Part shown: in pieces, positions 15,876-24,459 of the stretch
How positions within the stretch are numbered: the first letter of the stretch is position 1
Layout of the letters: each line of letters opens with the position of its first letter
Assembly: GCA_964645715.1 (NCBI GenBank)
Contig: CAZYAO010000012.1
Span: forward strand, 1 to 64,000
Origin: JAUMBM01 sp964645715
GTDB taxonomy: Bacteria > Bacteroidota > Bacteroidia > Chitinophagales > Saprospiraceae
Length of the DNA: 64,000 nucleotides
Reading direction: 5' to 3'
The notes under the pieces: model-generated
Databases searched by the model: none
What the model was told of the DNA's origin: nothing
The model's input: the letters and a program-made list of their open reading frames with translations, nothing else
Translations under genes and position numbers: made by a program

Positions 15876-15933
15876 CAGATTATTTGTACCATGGACTACC
15901 AGAATCTCCATGATTTATTTATCCCAACAGCTA

Positions 15934-18900
15934 TCAGTTGTTTTTTCTGCGCTTCAGCGGATTCCATTGTTGCAGATTATCTTTAATCTGATCGATGGTC
16001 TGCTGTCCTTGTTCTTCGACTTTTTTCAGGGTTGCAGAATCAACAACACCGCCCAGCTTTTCACGCGCAGCGCGGGCAGCCTCCTGCTGAAGCTCTTCTG
16101 CCTTTCGATTAGCGAGGTTACGAACAGAATCCGCAGCCTTGTTGGCAGCGCCCTCCAGTTGGCCTTTGGCCTGATCAAGCTGCTTTTGCGCTTCCTGTCT
16201 TAGTTCTTCCGACTGTTTGGCAACCGCCCCTTTGGCAACATCTGCGGCAGTCGCCTGTCCCTCAGGTGGCAACATCTTGAGTGCCACCGCCGGCTTGGTA
16301 ATACTACCGCTGAGATCTATCTGCACATTGAGATATTGTGGCTGCGAAATATTAATTCCGAGACCCCTTGCCTGTCCCAGCAATTGATTAAGGCTTTGAC
16401 TCACAACCTGACCGGCAGCTGTAGAAGTCAACTTCTCACTCGGAATGCGGGCCAGCAGGCGATAATTCATCTGCTGGTCAAGCCCGTGTTTGCCACTAAC
16501 CTGCATTTTGATGTCCTTTACATTCCAATCAAAAGGTTTCACCTCTACCACCCCGTTCCGAATACTGAACCAGCTCTTGAGATTGTCTAGCCGGATAGAC
16601 TCTTTTAGCTCTTTTACATTCAGCGCATTGCCCACAGCCGTCACAGGTGCGTAACCATTAATGACCCCGTTGAGCGTCTCTATGAAGCCATCAATGTTCA
16701 GTGATCCCAGCAAAGGCATCATATCCTTGCCAAGATCGCCGTCCATGACCAAGCTGGTATTAAACTTCCCCTGAATGAACTTGCCGACAGGCGCCAGTTT
16801 CTGGAAAGTATTAAAAGCTGCAAAGGACTCCTGAAAATCGAGAGACTGCAGATCCAGCTTACAACTATAATAAGGTTTATCCGCATTCTGGGTGTCATAG
16901 AGAGCGTCGATGGCCACTTTGCCACCCAGCAGGCGACCTACACCATCTTCAATGAAGAGCTGCTCATCCCGGATAACCATCTTACCGGTAACATTGGTCA
17001 ACGGAAGATTGGTATAATCCACCTTCTGCGCCTTCATGGCAATGGTTAGGTCCATATTTTCGGGCACCAAAAACACCTCCAGTGGCGTCTCGGGCTGTGC
17101 CTGAACAGTAGCAGCCGTGGGCGCCGTTTCGGTATCGCTCATAAACTGATTAACATTCAGGTAATTGGAAGTAATTTCGAACTCCCCTCCCAGAATACCA
17201 TCTTCAAAAGCGTAATCAAAGGCATTGTAAAGCTTACCCGAGCCGCTAAAATCACTGTCGCCTATATACGCTTTCGCATTTTCAAAGACCATGTAGTTGG
17301 GCGTAATTCTCCCGTTGGCAGACGCATTTTTGATGCGGTACACATCATAGCGAATCTCATCCACCTTAGCCGTGACAAGAAAATCAAACCGATCAAACAC
17401 TTCTGACGACTCAGCGGGCGCAGCTGCTGCTGCCCTGGCCGCTGCCATGGCAGGAGGCAGAGGCTCTTCAACGGCAGCGGCAGGTTCCTCTTCCATCCAC
17501 TCATCGACATCGAACACGCGGGACTGAAGTGTAAACTGGCCGGTCATTGTTTTTTCGGGCATCAGGTAGGCCAGAACATTGTCAATATACCCTGAACCAG
17601 ACAGATCACTCCTTCCCAAGGTCATATTGAGCTTACTAATCTGCATATTGCGCGGTGTGAAGACCGCATTTGCTTCCTTGACAACCACCAGTGGCAGATC
17701 TGTAGCCTTGTAGCGAATGTTTGAAACATCTACCTTCCCGTTAATATTGAGCTGATCGTAACGAGCGGCATCCATGTCCGACATGCGAGCTTTGACATCC
17801 ACATCTGCCACAATTCGACCACTCATTTCATCCACATCGGGGATGGGGAAAGCCTTGGCCCACTTGCTCAGATCAATGGTTCCATTGACCAGCAGATCCA
17901 GATTTGGATCACTGATGGGTGTCAGCAACAGCATCTTGGTCCGGAAAGGATCACCGCCTACCGTCAGATCCCCTTTGGAAAGATGGATACGCATTCCGTC
18001 CAGCTTATCCTGAGGACTATCGATGGCCAAATCCGCCTGTATATCTGCAATTGCCATAGGGAGGTCGGGGTATTTAACCTTTCCATTGCGCACCGCCATA
18101 TTGAGTGAAAAGGCAGGCATACGCTCCGGACTGGCACTGTAAACACCCTTAACCTGTGCATCCAGCGAAAACTGCCCGTCGATAGCCACCTGCTCATACC
18201 CCTCAACAAATGCATTGGGCACTATAGACCAAAGCTGGCGGAAATCATTATCAGGAGCCCTCAGTTTCATATCCATGACAATATCCTGTTCCTTAAGCTG
18301 AACAAAGCCGTCTGCCATCAACTTAAGTGCATTTAGCACCAGCTCATTATCCTTCAGCGTGTACTTATTTTCCGGCAGATTTACATTAAAAACAGCCTTC
18401 AGGGAAGCAGTTGCCTTGTCGAGATAATCTATACCATCGAAGCTAAAGCGCAGACTGTCTATAGTGGTTTCCGTGCTGAGATCAAAGACATCCTGCGTAA
18501 ACTGTCCGCTGCCGCGGTGATTTAGCCCGGCAACAGAGACCAGCATAGCCGATACTTGGTCGTCATAGTATAGCCGCCCTGCTTCAATGCGGTACGACTC
18601 CAGCGAAAGTGCAAAACCACTGTAGTCCGCTGCTTTTTCCTCCACCTGCTCCTCCGCAGGAATAGCAATGTCGTAGTTGGCAAGGCCGTTGGCAAGGACA
18701 TGTACCTGTATGTCGGGCTCTACCAGCGCAATCTCGTGTATCTCGACTTCGCCGCCCCTGATAACCGTCATTACATCCACAGAAAGCGCAAGCGTTTTAG
18801 CTCTGAAGAGCGGCAGCCCCTCAAAAGTATCGATGCCAACCACGCTGACATCATTGAGTCCCAGCTCCAGGTCAGGAAAGGAACGAAGCAAGGATACATC

Positions 18901-19077
18901 AAGAGAGGCAAAGTCAACTTTTGCCTTTACATTTTTATTAATCTCCACTTTAACCAGGTCGAGCAGTGCCGACTTGTAGAACAGCGGAATGGCTACCACC
19001 ACCCCCAGCAGCACAACGAACACCAGCCCCAGGGCAATCATCAGCCTTTTGACATTCATCTTTATTACCTTTTTCAA
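15934..19077 (-). CDS. AsmA-like envelope protein
   Basis: 1047 residues. One N-terminal membrane anchor (residues ~12-35), then a long beta-rich periplasmic region of the AsmA family; these proteins are thought to form lipid-transport bridges or influence outer-membrane assembly. Support: SALLDLVKVEINKNVKAKVDF followed by SLLRSFPDLELGLNDVSVVG at the N-terminus (typical AsmA start), repeated FSGSG/LSGSGYIDN-type strand motifs, and the C-terminal LNVKELKESIRLDNLKSWFSIRNGVVEVKPFDW. An Ala/Glu/Pro-rich linker interrupts at ~515-545. The last ~110 residues are an amphipathic, Lys/Glu/Gln-rich coiled coil ending in a basic tail, which is unusual. A second ATG (residue 7) is also possible. A TATATTTG element lies 63 bp upstream. 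Confidence 0.85.
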   Translation of the reverse strand: MKKVIKMNVKRLMIALGLVFVVLLGVVVAIPLFYKSALLDLVKVEINKNVKAKVDFASLDVSLLRSFPDLELGLNDVSVVGIDTFEGLPLFRAKTLALSVDVMTVIRGGEVEIHEIALVEPDIQVHVLANGLANYDIAIPAEEQVEEKAADYSGFALSLESYRIEAGRLYYDDQVSAMLVSVAGLNHRGSGQFTQDVFDLSTETTIDSLRFSFDGIDYLDKATASLKAVFNVNLPENKYTLKDNELVLNALKLMADGFVQLKEQDIVMDMKLRAPDNDFRQLWSIVPNAFVEGYEQVAIDGQFSLDAQVKGVYSASPERMPAFSLNMAVRNGKVKYPDLPMAIADIQADLAIDSPQDKLDGMRIHLSKGDLTVGGDPFRTKMLLLTPISDPNLDLLVNGTIDLSKWAKAFPIPDVDEMSGRIVADVDVKARMSDMDAARYDQLNINGKVDVSNIRYKATDLPLVVVKEANAVFTPRNMQISKLNMTLGRSDLSGSGYIDNVLAYLMPEKTMTGQFTLQSRVFDVDEWMEEEPAAAVEEPLPPAMAAARAAAAAPAESSEVFDRFDFLVTAKVDEIRYDVYRIKNASANGRITPNYMVFENAKAYIGDSDFSGSGKLYNAFDYAFEDGILGGEFEITSNYLNVNQFMSDTETAPTAATVQAQPETPLEVFLVPENMDLTIAMKAQKVDYTNLPLTNVTGKMVIRDEQLFIEDGVGRLLGGKVAIDALYDTQNADKPYYSCKLDLQSLDFQESFAAFNTFQKLAPVGKFIQGKFNTSLVMDGDLGKDMMPLLGSLNIDGFIETLNGVINGYAPVTAVGNALNVKELKESIRLDNLKSWFSIRNGVVEVKPFDWNVKDIKMQVSGKHGLDQQMNYRLLARIPSEKLTSTAAGQVVSQSLNQLLGQARGLGINISQPQYLNVQIDLSGSITKPAVALKMLPPEGQATAADVAKGAVAKQSEELRQEAQKQLDQAKGQLEGAANKAADSVRNLANRKAEELQQEAARAAREKLGGVVDSATLKKVEEQGQQTIDQIKDNLQQWNPLKRRKNN

Positions 19078-19140
19078 TTATGTAATCGGGTTGTCCATTC
19101 GCCTGCCTGTCCCTGATAAGGGCTGGCCTTTCAGCGCCGA

Positions 19141-19148
19141 CAAATATA
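19141..19148 (-). promoter_or_regulatory. -7 promoter element of the AsmA-like gene (TATATTTG)
   Basis: TATATTTG on the minus strand, a perfect TAnnTTTG match, 63 bp upstream of the ATG at 19077. Confidence 0.55.
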
Positions 19149-19223
19149 AGCAACCCACAACAGTATAACGCACGCTATGCGCAGCATGGTTTATCGAAAG
19201 CCAAAATTTCGTACGTCAATTCT

Positions 19224-19254
19224 TTGAGTACTAGCGGGAATAAGTCTAAATTTG
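19224..19254 (+). promoter_or_regulatory. rnd promoter (TTG-N20-TAAATTTG)
   Basis: TTG at 19224-19226 and TAAATTTG at 19247-19254, 20 bp apart, match both Bacteroidota promoter boxes. Transcription would begin near 19260, leaving a ~165-nt leader before rnd that holds nothing else I recognise. The 19078-19427 gap thus carries two divergent promoters. Confidence 0.55.
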
Positions 19255-19427
19255 GGTGTAAATACGGGCGGGTGGATTCATGCAGCTATGCGCTCCCTTT
19301 TTTATTTAAAATAATGATTTGAAAATCAACATCTTGTTTCTACACTTGGCAACTGTGCTCTCCCCTCGCCAACTCGGTTGAATACTGGAGAACCTCACGA
19401 CCCGATGTTAAATCCCATGTAAAACGA

Positions 19428-20615
19428 ATGAATACAAATCTGTCGACAGAAATTTCGTACCAGCTCATCCAAACCGACCAGCAGCTCAAAGCTTTTTATG
19501 AAGAAAATAAGGACATTGACTGGCTCGCATTCGATACTGAGTTTGTAGGCGAGAAGCGCTATCAGACGAGGCTATGCCTGATACAGGTTGCTACTGTACA
19601 TGGCTACTACCTGATTGACCCGTTTGGACTCCGGCAGTTGGATGACTTCCTGCGATTGCTGGAGGATCCTTCGATAGCGGTTATAACCCATGCCGGTGAC
19701 AATGATTATCGGCTGCTCAATGCACTCTATGGTCTGGTACCATCCAACGTATGGGACACCCAGTTGGCTGCCGGATTGCTGGGCTACCGATATCCTAGTT
19801 CACTGAGTAAGCTCGTTGAGCAAGAACTAAATATACATATCAAAAAAGGCTATGCAGTAACAGACTGGGAGGAGCGCCCCATGTCAAAAAAACAGCTTGA
19901 ATATGCCATTGAAGATGTGCAGTTGCTGCGCCCGCTCTGGTTATCATTGCATACCAAACTGGAAAAGGCGGAAAGGCTGCAGTGGGTGCAGGAAGAATGC
20001 AGCCGCATGGAGCGCCCCGCCTTCTACTTGCGGGATCCTAACCAGGAAGCGCTGACGAGTAATCTCATACGCTCCCTGAAGCCCCGGGAGCAGATTTTTT
20101 TGATCCGCCTCTACGACTGGCGCCGACGGCTGGCCGAGGAGAAAGATTACTCCCGCGAGATGATTCTTTCCAGTAAGCTGATTAGTCATGTGGTGAAGAC
20201 CATACGTTCAGGCAAGGATGCCCTGCTGGAAAACCGCCGCGTTCCTGCCTCGATTGTCAATCGCCACGGCAAAGAATGGGAGCTGCTCTACCAGCAGCCT
20301 GCTACAGCGGCCGAAAAGGCGCTGCTGTTGCAAATTGCCAATGATGACAACGAAGATGAGCGCGATGAAATACTCATCGAGTTTATCTATCTGCTCATGA
20401 AATATCGCTGCATGGAGGAAGGCATCAGCCATTCGCTGGTGATGCCCCGCAACGCTATTAAGCGCATGAAAAACGACCCTGCGGTACGCGAAGATTTGTT
20501 GGGCAATGGTTGGCGTCGCCAGCTGCTTGGCGATGATTTCGAGCGTTGGATTGCCCACTTCGACGAACTCAAGCTGAGTATTACCGGCGGTAACATTACG
20601 ATTGAGTTCGACTAA
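19428..20615 (+). CDS. rnd: Ribonuclease D
   Basis: 395 residues. 3'-5' exoribonuclease of the DEDDy family that trims tRNA and other stable RNA precursors. The exonuclease motifs are complete: Asp36-Thr-Glu38 (Exo I), the HAGDNDYRLL segment with Asp91/Asp93 (Exo II), and Tyr159-x3-Asp163 (Exo III) in YAIEDVQLL. An HRDC domain follows around residues 210-290 (REQIFLIRLYDWRRRLAEE). Length fits RNase D (E. coli 375). It is transcribed away from the AsmA-like gene and ends at a perfect 17-bp hairpin shared with folC. Confidence 0.92.
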   Translation: MNTNLSTEISYQLIQTDQQLKAFYEENKDIDWLAFDTEFVGEKRYQTRLCLIQVATVHGYYLIDPFGLRQLDDFLRLLEDPSIAVITHAGDNDYRLLNALYGLVPSNVWDTQLAAGLLGYRYPSSLSKLVEQELNIHIKKGYAVTDWEERPMSKKQLEYAIEDVQLLRPLWLSLHTKLEKAERLQWVQEECSRMERPAFYLRDPNQEALTSNLIRSLKPREQIFLIRLYDWRRRLAEEKDYSREMILSSKLISHVVKTIRSGKDALLENRRVPASIVNRHGKEWELLYQQPATAAEKALLLQIANDDNEDERDEILIEFIYLLMKYRCMEEGISHSLVMPRNAIKRMKNDPAVREDLLGNGWRRQLLGDDFERWIAHFDELKLSITGGNITIEFD

Positions 20616-20632
20616 GCAACAGGGCTGGTCTG

Positions 20633-20670
20633 AGAAGCTCTTTGGCGGCAAAAGCCGCCAAAGAGCTTCT
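20633..20670. terminator. Hairpin between rnd and folC
   Basis: Arms 20633-20649 and 20654-20670 form a perfect 17-bp stem with an AAAA loop between convergent genes. Confidence 0.65.
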
Positions 20671-20701
20671 TGCATTTATCATAAATGCAGGGGACAATTT
20701 C

Positions 20702-22009
20702 TTACAAAACCTCAGCTGTCACAAAGATGCTGCCGCAGATGAGAATCAGGTCGTGCGGCGCAGCGGCGCGCAACGCGGCGCGATAACCATTGCGAACGCT
20801 ACTGTAGGCCCTTCCCTGCAGGCCCTTGCCGGCCGCCTCGGCAGCCAGCTCTCCGGCATCAAGCCCTCGGGGCACATTGGCTTTCACCCAATAATAACGC
20901 GCCGTGGCAGGCAGTAAAGGCCACACCTTTTCGCGGTCTTTATCGTTGACCATACCAAAAACAATATGCAGCTGGCTGTGCGGCAATTGGCTAACTGCCG
21001 TTAGGGCCAGTTGCAGACCTGCCTCGTTATGCGCACTGTCGGCAATCACCAGCGGCTGCTCGCGCAGCGGCTGCCAGCGCCCCTGAAACCTCGTCAGCGC
21101 CCGAAGATTGGCGAGCGCGTAACGTATAGCCTCTGTTGAAATACGACGCCCCGTGTGCAGTTGCCACTGATCGACAGCCGCCAGAGCCGTTTGCAGATTT
21201 AACTGCTGATAAGGGCCGGTAGCATTGAGCGCCAATTCATCGTACATGAGTTGTCCGTCGCGCAGCACCCGATACCAGCTGTGTGTCAGGGATGAGCGCA
21301 GCAATTCGACGCTGTAATGCTGATCGGCAAAGTAAATAGCCGAGCCTGTATCAGCTGCCTTATGCGCAAATACCGGAGCTGTCTCCGACAGCGTTTCTCC
21401 GATAACAACAGGGACACCCTCTTTAATAATGCCTGCTTTTTCACCAGCAATCAGCGCGTAGGTGTCCCCCAAAAACTGTACATGATCAAAACTAATATTG
21501 GTGATAACCGACAGCTCGGGATGTATGATATTGGTAGAGTCGAGCCGGCCACCGAGCCCCACTTCCACCACGGCCATATCAACTTTCTTTTTGGCAAAAT
21601 AACTGAAAGCCATAGCCACACTAATCTCAAAAAAACTTGGCTTGATATCCTCCATGAGCGGCCTGATTTTTTGCACAAAATCGACCACCTCCCGGCGCGG
21701 AATGTACTGCCCGTTGATGCGTATCCGCTCCCGGAAATCCTTATAATGTGGAGAAACGTACAAACCTGTGCGCAAGCCCGCTGCCTGACAGATGGCACTC
21801 AACAGGTGGGTGACACTACCCTTTCCGTTGGTACCACCTATATGCAGGCTGGGAAATTGCCGCTCAGGATGCCCAAGCCGCTCTGTCAGCGCACGAATGT
21901 TGGTAAGATCATTCTTATACGCTTTTGCCCCTACACGCTGGAACATGGGCAATTGCTCAAACAAAAACTGGCAGGCTTCCTGGTAAGCATCGTACTGCAT
22001 GAAGGTCAT
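20702..22009 (-). CDS. folC: Bifunctional folylpolyglutamate/dihydrofolate synthase
   Basis: 435 residues. Adds glutamate to dihydropteroate and/or tetrahydrofolate with ATP. Mur-ligase-like signatures: P-loop GGTNGKGSV at 58-66, EVGLGGRLDSTN, the ITNISFDHVQFLG motif with metal-binding His, and the C-terminal IADSAHNEAGL and HIVFGMVNDKDRE segments. A slightly later ATG at 22000 gives the family-like MQYDAYQEA start and is an equally good candidate. A near-consensus -7 element lies 13 bp upstream. Whether both activities are present cannot be told from sequence; in Bacteroidota a single FolC is usual. Confidence 0.93.
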   Translation of the reverse strand: MTFMQYDAYQEACQFLFEQLPMFQRVGAKAYKNDLTNIRALTERLGHPERQFPSLHIGGTNGKGSVTHLLSAICQAAGLRTGLYVSPHYKDFRERIRINGQYIPRREVVDFVQKIRPLMEDIKPSFFEISVAMAFSYFAKKKVDMAVVEVGLGGRLDSTNIIHPELSVITNISFDHVQFLGDTYALIAGEKAGIIKEGVPVVIGETLSETAPVFAHKAADTGSAIYFADQHYSVELLRSSLTHSWYRVLRDGQLMYDELALNATGPYQQLNLQTALAAVDQWQLHTGRRISTEAIRYALANLRALTRFQGRWQPLREQPLVIADSAHNEAGLQLALTAVSQLPHSQLHIVFGMVNDKDREKVWPLLPATARYYWVKANVPRGLDAGELAAEAAGKGLQGRAYSSVRNGYRAALRAAAPHDLILICGSIFVTAEVL

Positions 22010-22021
22010 TTATTTGCAGTG

Positions 22022-22029
22022 CGAAGGTA
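22022..22029 (-). promoter_or_regulatory. Probable folC -7 element (TACCTTCG)
   Basis: TACCTTCG on the minus strand differs from TAnnTTTG at one base; 13 bp before the folC ATG. Confidence 0.4.
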
Positions 22030-22118
22030 GATGCTGCAGCGCACTATAAAGTAAACTAAAGGTTAAATTTTGCGGCCTCTCCTTCCCTTACGCAATACAA
22101 ATTTGCCGTATAACAGCA

Positions 22119-22589
22119 CTACACCATTTTATCGGCACAGGAACTGCTGGCAAAGGCCTCCGGTTTAGCCTTAAACACGAAACCCATACCCAGTATGTAG
22201 CCCATGGCCTCTCTGAACGCCAGGTTGCTCTGAAACTGTGGGTCCGTATTGATATCGGCATGTACTTCCAGCCCGATGTCATAGGCATCCAGCATATCGC
22301 ACAGGCTGTAAGCCACTTCCACCGAATGGCCTACTTCTGCTATCATCCGCTCGCGCAGGCTCATCCTTTTTTCCTCCCGCCAGTTGCGAATGAACATAAA
22401 ACCACCCTTCTTTTCCCGCAGAAAAACGATCACCGTGGCAAATTCTATTGCTTCAGCACGAACCTGGGAGTCGGTTCCTATGCATAATTTCAGCCGGTTG
22501 CCCTGCGCTAGCTCCCGGCTGATAGCGGCTGCCACGGCCTCCTTCAGCGGCTCTTCTATCCGCTGCCCATTCAGTCGTCGCCATTTCAT
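22119..22589 (-). CDS. Ribonuclease H-like YkuK family protein
   Basis: 156 residues. Matches the YkuK/DUF458 family, predicted to have an RNase H-like fold; in vivo role unknown. Landmarks: LCIGTDSQVR (first acidic residue of the fold) near residue 38, FATVIVFLREKKGG, RMSLRERMIAEV, the central HADINTDPQFQSN with conserved Asp/Asn, and the C-terminal GMGFVFKAKPEAFASSSCADK. Length agrees with the family (~160). It lies between folC and a 400-bp gap, and its own promoter is not evident. Confidence 0.85.
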   Translation of the reverse strand: MKWRRLNGQRIEEPLKEAVAAAISRELAQGNRLKLCIGTDSQVRAEAIEFATVIVFLREKKGGFMFIRNWREEKRMSLRERMIAEVGHSVEVAYSLCDMLDAYDIGLEVHADINTDPQFQSNLAFREAMGYILGMGFVFKAKPEAFASSSCADKMV

Positions 22590-23006
22590 AATCAGTGATT
22601 TAGTAATAATATGCTAATTTACTGCAAGCTCTACAAACTACCAGCTCATGTATAAAATTTAATACTGATTTTACACACAACAACCCACACAAAAACGAAC
22701 ACATTAATTAAAAACCAAATAAAAAATGTTTTTTTCGACAAAACTACACAAACACACCATCTATAGTAGCCTGCATACACAACCATCGTATATACAGGTT
22801 TATCAACCGCGGGCTAAAATATTTAGTTCCCGTATTTGCCTGTAAGAAACCTATTCATGCGTCAACCCCACTTAGCGTGCTTACCAAGACCAAAAAAAAG
22901 GATGTGATATGATGGATCAGACAGCAAGTAGTATCTTTGCAGTAGCTTTCAGGTAGAAATCTGAAGGAATAGAAAGCAGTCTGTTAAAACCAAAAAATCA
23001 GTTTGT
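22590..23006 (+). promoter_or_regulatory. AT-rich intergenic region with fumC -7 element
   Basis: About 415 bp without a gene and strongly AT-rich in its first half. TATCTTTG at 22932-22939 is a perfect TAnnTTTG element, giving a ~60-nt leader for fumC. No other structure was recognised. No -7 element for the divergent YkuK gene was seen. Confidence 0.5.
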
Positions 23007-24404
23007 ATGCAATACCGCATTGAAAAGGATACGATGGGCGAAGTAAAAGTGCCCGCCGACAAATACTGGGGAGCGCAGACGGAGCGCTCGCGCAATAATT
23101 TTCGGATTGGACCGGAAGCCAGCATGCCTAAAGAAATTATCCATGCCTTTGCCTACCTGAAAAAGGCCGCTGCATATGCCAACTGCGATTTGGGGGTACT
23201 TTCTGCAGAAAAGAGGGATCTCATTGGTCAGGTGTGTGACGAAATACTGACAGGACAGTTGGATGATCAGTTTCCGCTGGTAATCTGGCAGACGGGCTCC
23301 GGTACGCAGAGCAATATGAATGTCAATGAGGTGGTTGCTTACAGAGCACACGTCCTACACGGTGGCGGGCTTAGCGACGAGAAAAAAGTCCTGCACCCCA
23401 ATGATGACGTCAACAAAAGTCAGTCGTCCAATGATACTTTTCCTACAGCTATGCACATTGCTGCCTACAAGCTGGTACAGGAAGTGACCATACCTGGTCT
23501 GCGCAGCCTCCACCACACGCTGTCGGCCAAGGCCGAAGCATTCAGCGATATTGTAAAAACGGGGCGTACCCACTTCATGGATGCTACGCCGCTGACCCTT
23601 GGTCAGGAATTTTCGGGCTACGCCCAGCAAATCCAGAACGGTATCCGAGCCATCGAAAATGCGCTGGTTATGGTCAGTGAACTCGCACTCGGGGGCACTG
23701 CGGTGGGTACAGGTCTCAATACCCCCAAGGGCTATGATGTAGCTGTAGCTGCTCAGATTGCCCGGTTTACCGGCATGCCCTTCGTCACGGCTCCCAACAA
23801 GTTTGAAGCACTGGCTGCTCACGATGCTATGGTGGAACTCTCAGGAGCGCTGAAGCGCGCGGCAGTTTCGCTTATGAAAATTGCCAACGATATTCGTATG
23901 CTCAGCTCAGGTCCTCGCTCAGGTATTGGAGAAATCATTATACCCGACAATGAGCCCGGCTCTTCCATCATGCCCGGCAAAGTTAATCCAACGCAGCCGG
24001 AGGCACTGACCATGGTCTGTGCACAGGTGATTGGCAATGATGTAGCCGTTTCGATCGGTGGCACCAATGGCCACTTTGAGCTCAATGTGTTTAAGCCGCT
24101 GATCGCTGCCAACGTACTACAGTCGGCGCGCCTGATTGGCGATGCCTGCGTGAGTTTTGACCTCAACTGCGCTCAGGGAATCGAGCCCAATTTGCCAGTC
24201 ATTAAGCGTCATCTTGACAATTCATTGATGCTCGTCACGGCACTCAACCCGCATATCGGCTACGAAAATGCAGCCAAAATTGCGAAGAAGGCGCACAAAG
24301 AGGGCACTACCCTTAAGGAAGCTGCCATCGCGCTGGGACTGCTGACCGCCGAGCAGTTTGACGAATGGGTGCGGCCCGAAGACATGACGGGCAGCCTTAA
24401 GTAG
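23007..24404 (+). CDS. fumC: Class II fumarate hydratase
   Basis: 465 residues. Converts fumarate to malate in the TCA cycle; cofactor-free homotetramer. Signatures include MGEVKVPADKYWGAQTERS at the N-terminus, QTGSGTQSNMNVNEV, the HPNDDVNKSQSSNDTFPT block, TGRTHFMDATP, and the superfamily signature GSSIMPGKVNP at residues ~318-328, which carries the catalytic Ser loop. Length equals typical FumC (~465). The ATG at 23007 gives the usual start. Its terminator hairpin lies right after the stop codon. Confidence 0.97.
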   Translation: MQYRIEKDTMGEVKVPADKYWGAQTERSRNNFRIGPEASMPKEIIHAFAYLKKAAAYANCDLGVLSAEKRDLIGQVCDEILTGQLDDQFPLVIWQTGSGTQSNMNVNEVVAYRAHVLHGGGLSDEKKVLHPNDDVNKSQSSNDTFPTAMHIAAYKLVQEVTIPGLRSLHHTLSAKAEAFSDIVKTGRTHFMDATPLTLGQEFSGYAQQIQNGIRAIENALVMVSELALGGTAVGTGLNTPKGYDVAVAAQIARFTGMPFVTAPNKFEALAAHDAMVELSGALKRAAVSLMKIANDIRMLSSGPRSGIGEIIIPDNEPGSSIMPGKVNPTQPEALTMVCAQVIGNDVAVSIGGTNGHFELNVFKPLIAANVLQSARLIGDACVSFDLNCAQGIEPNLPVIKRHLDNSLMLVTALNPHIGYENAAKIAKKAHKEGTTLKEAAIALGLLTAEQFDEWVRPEDMTGSLK

Positions 24405-24405
24405 C

Positions 24406-24446
24406 CAGAAAGGGCAGCCGGCAAGTATCCCCGGCTGCCCTTTCTG
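24406..24446. terminator. Hairpin between fumC and the Wzi-like gene
   Basis: Arms 24406-24421 and 24431-24446 form a perfect 16-bp stem with a 9-nt loop, starting 1 bp after the fumC stop codon; convergent gene ends. Confidence 0.7.
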
Positions 24447-24459
24447 TTGGTTCATTTTC

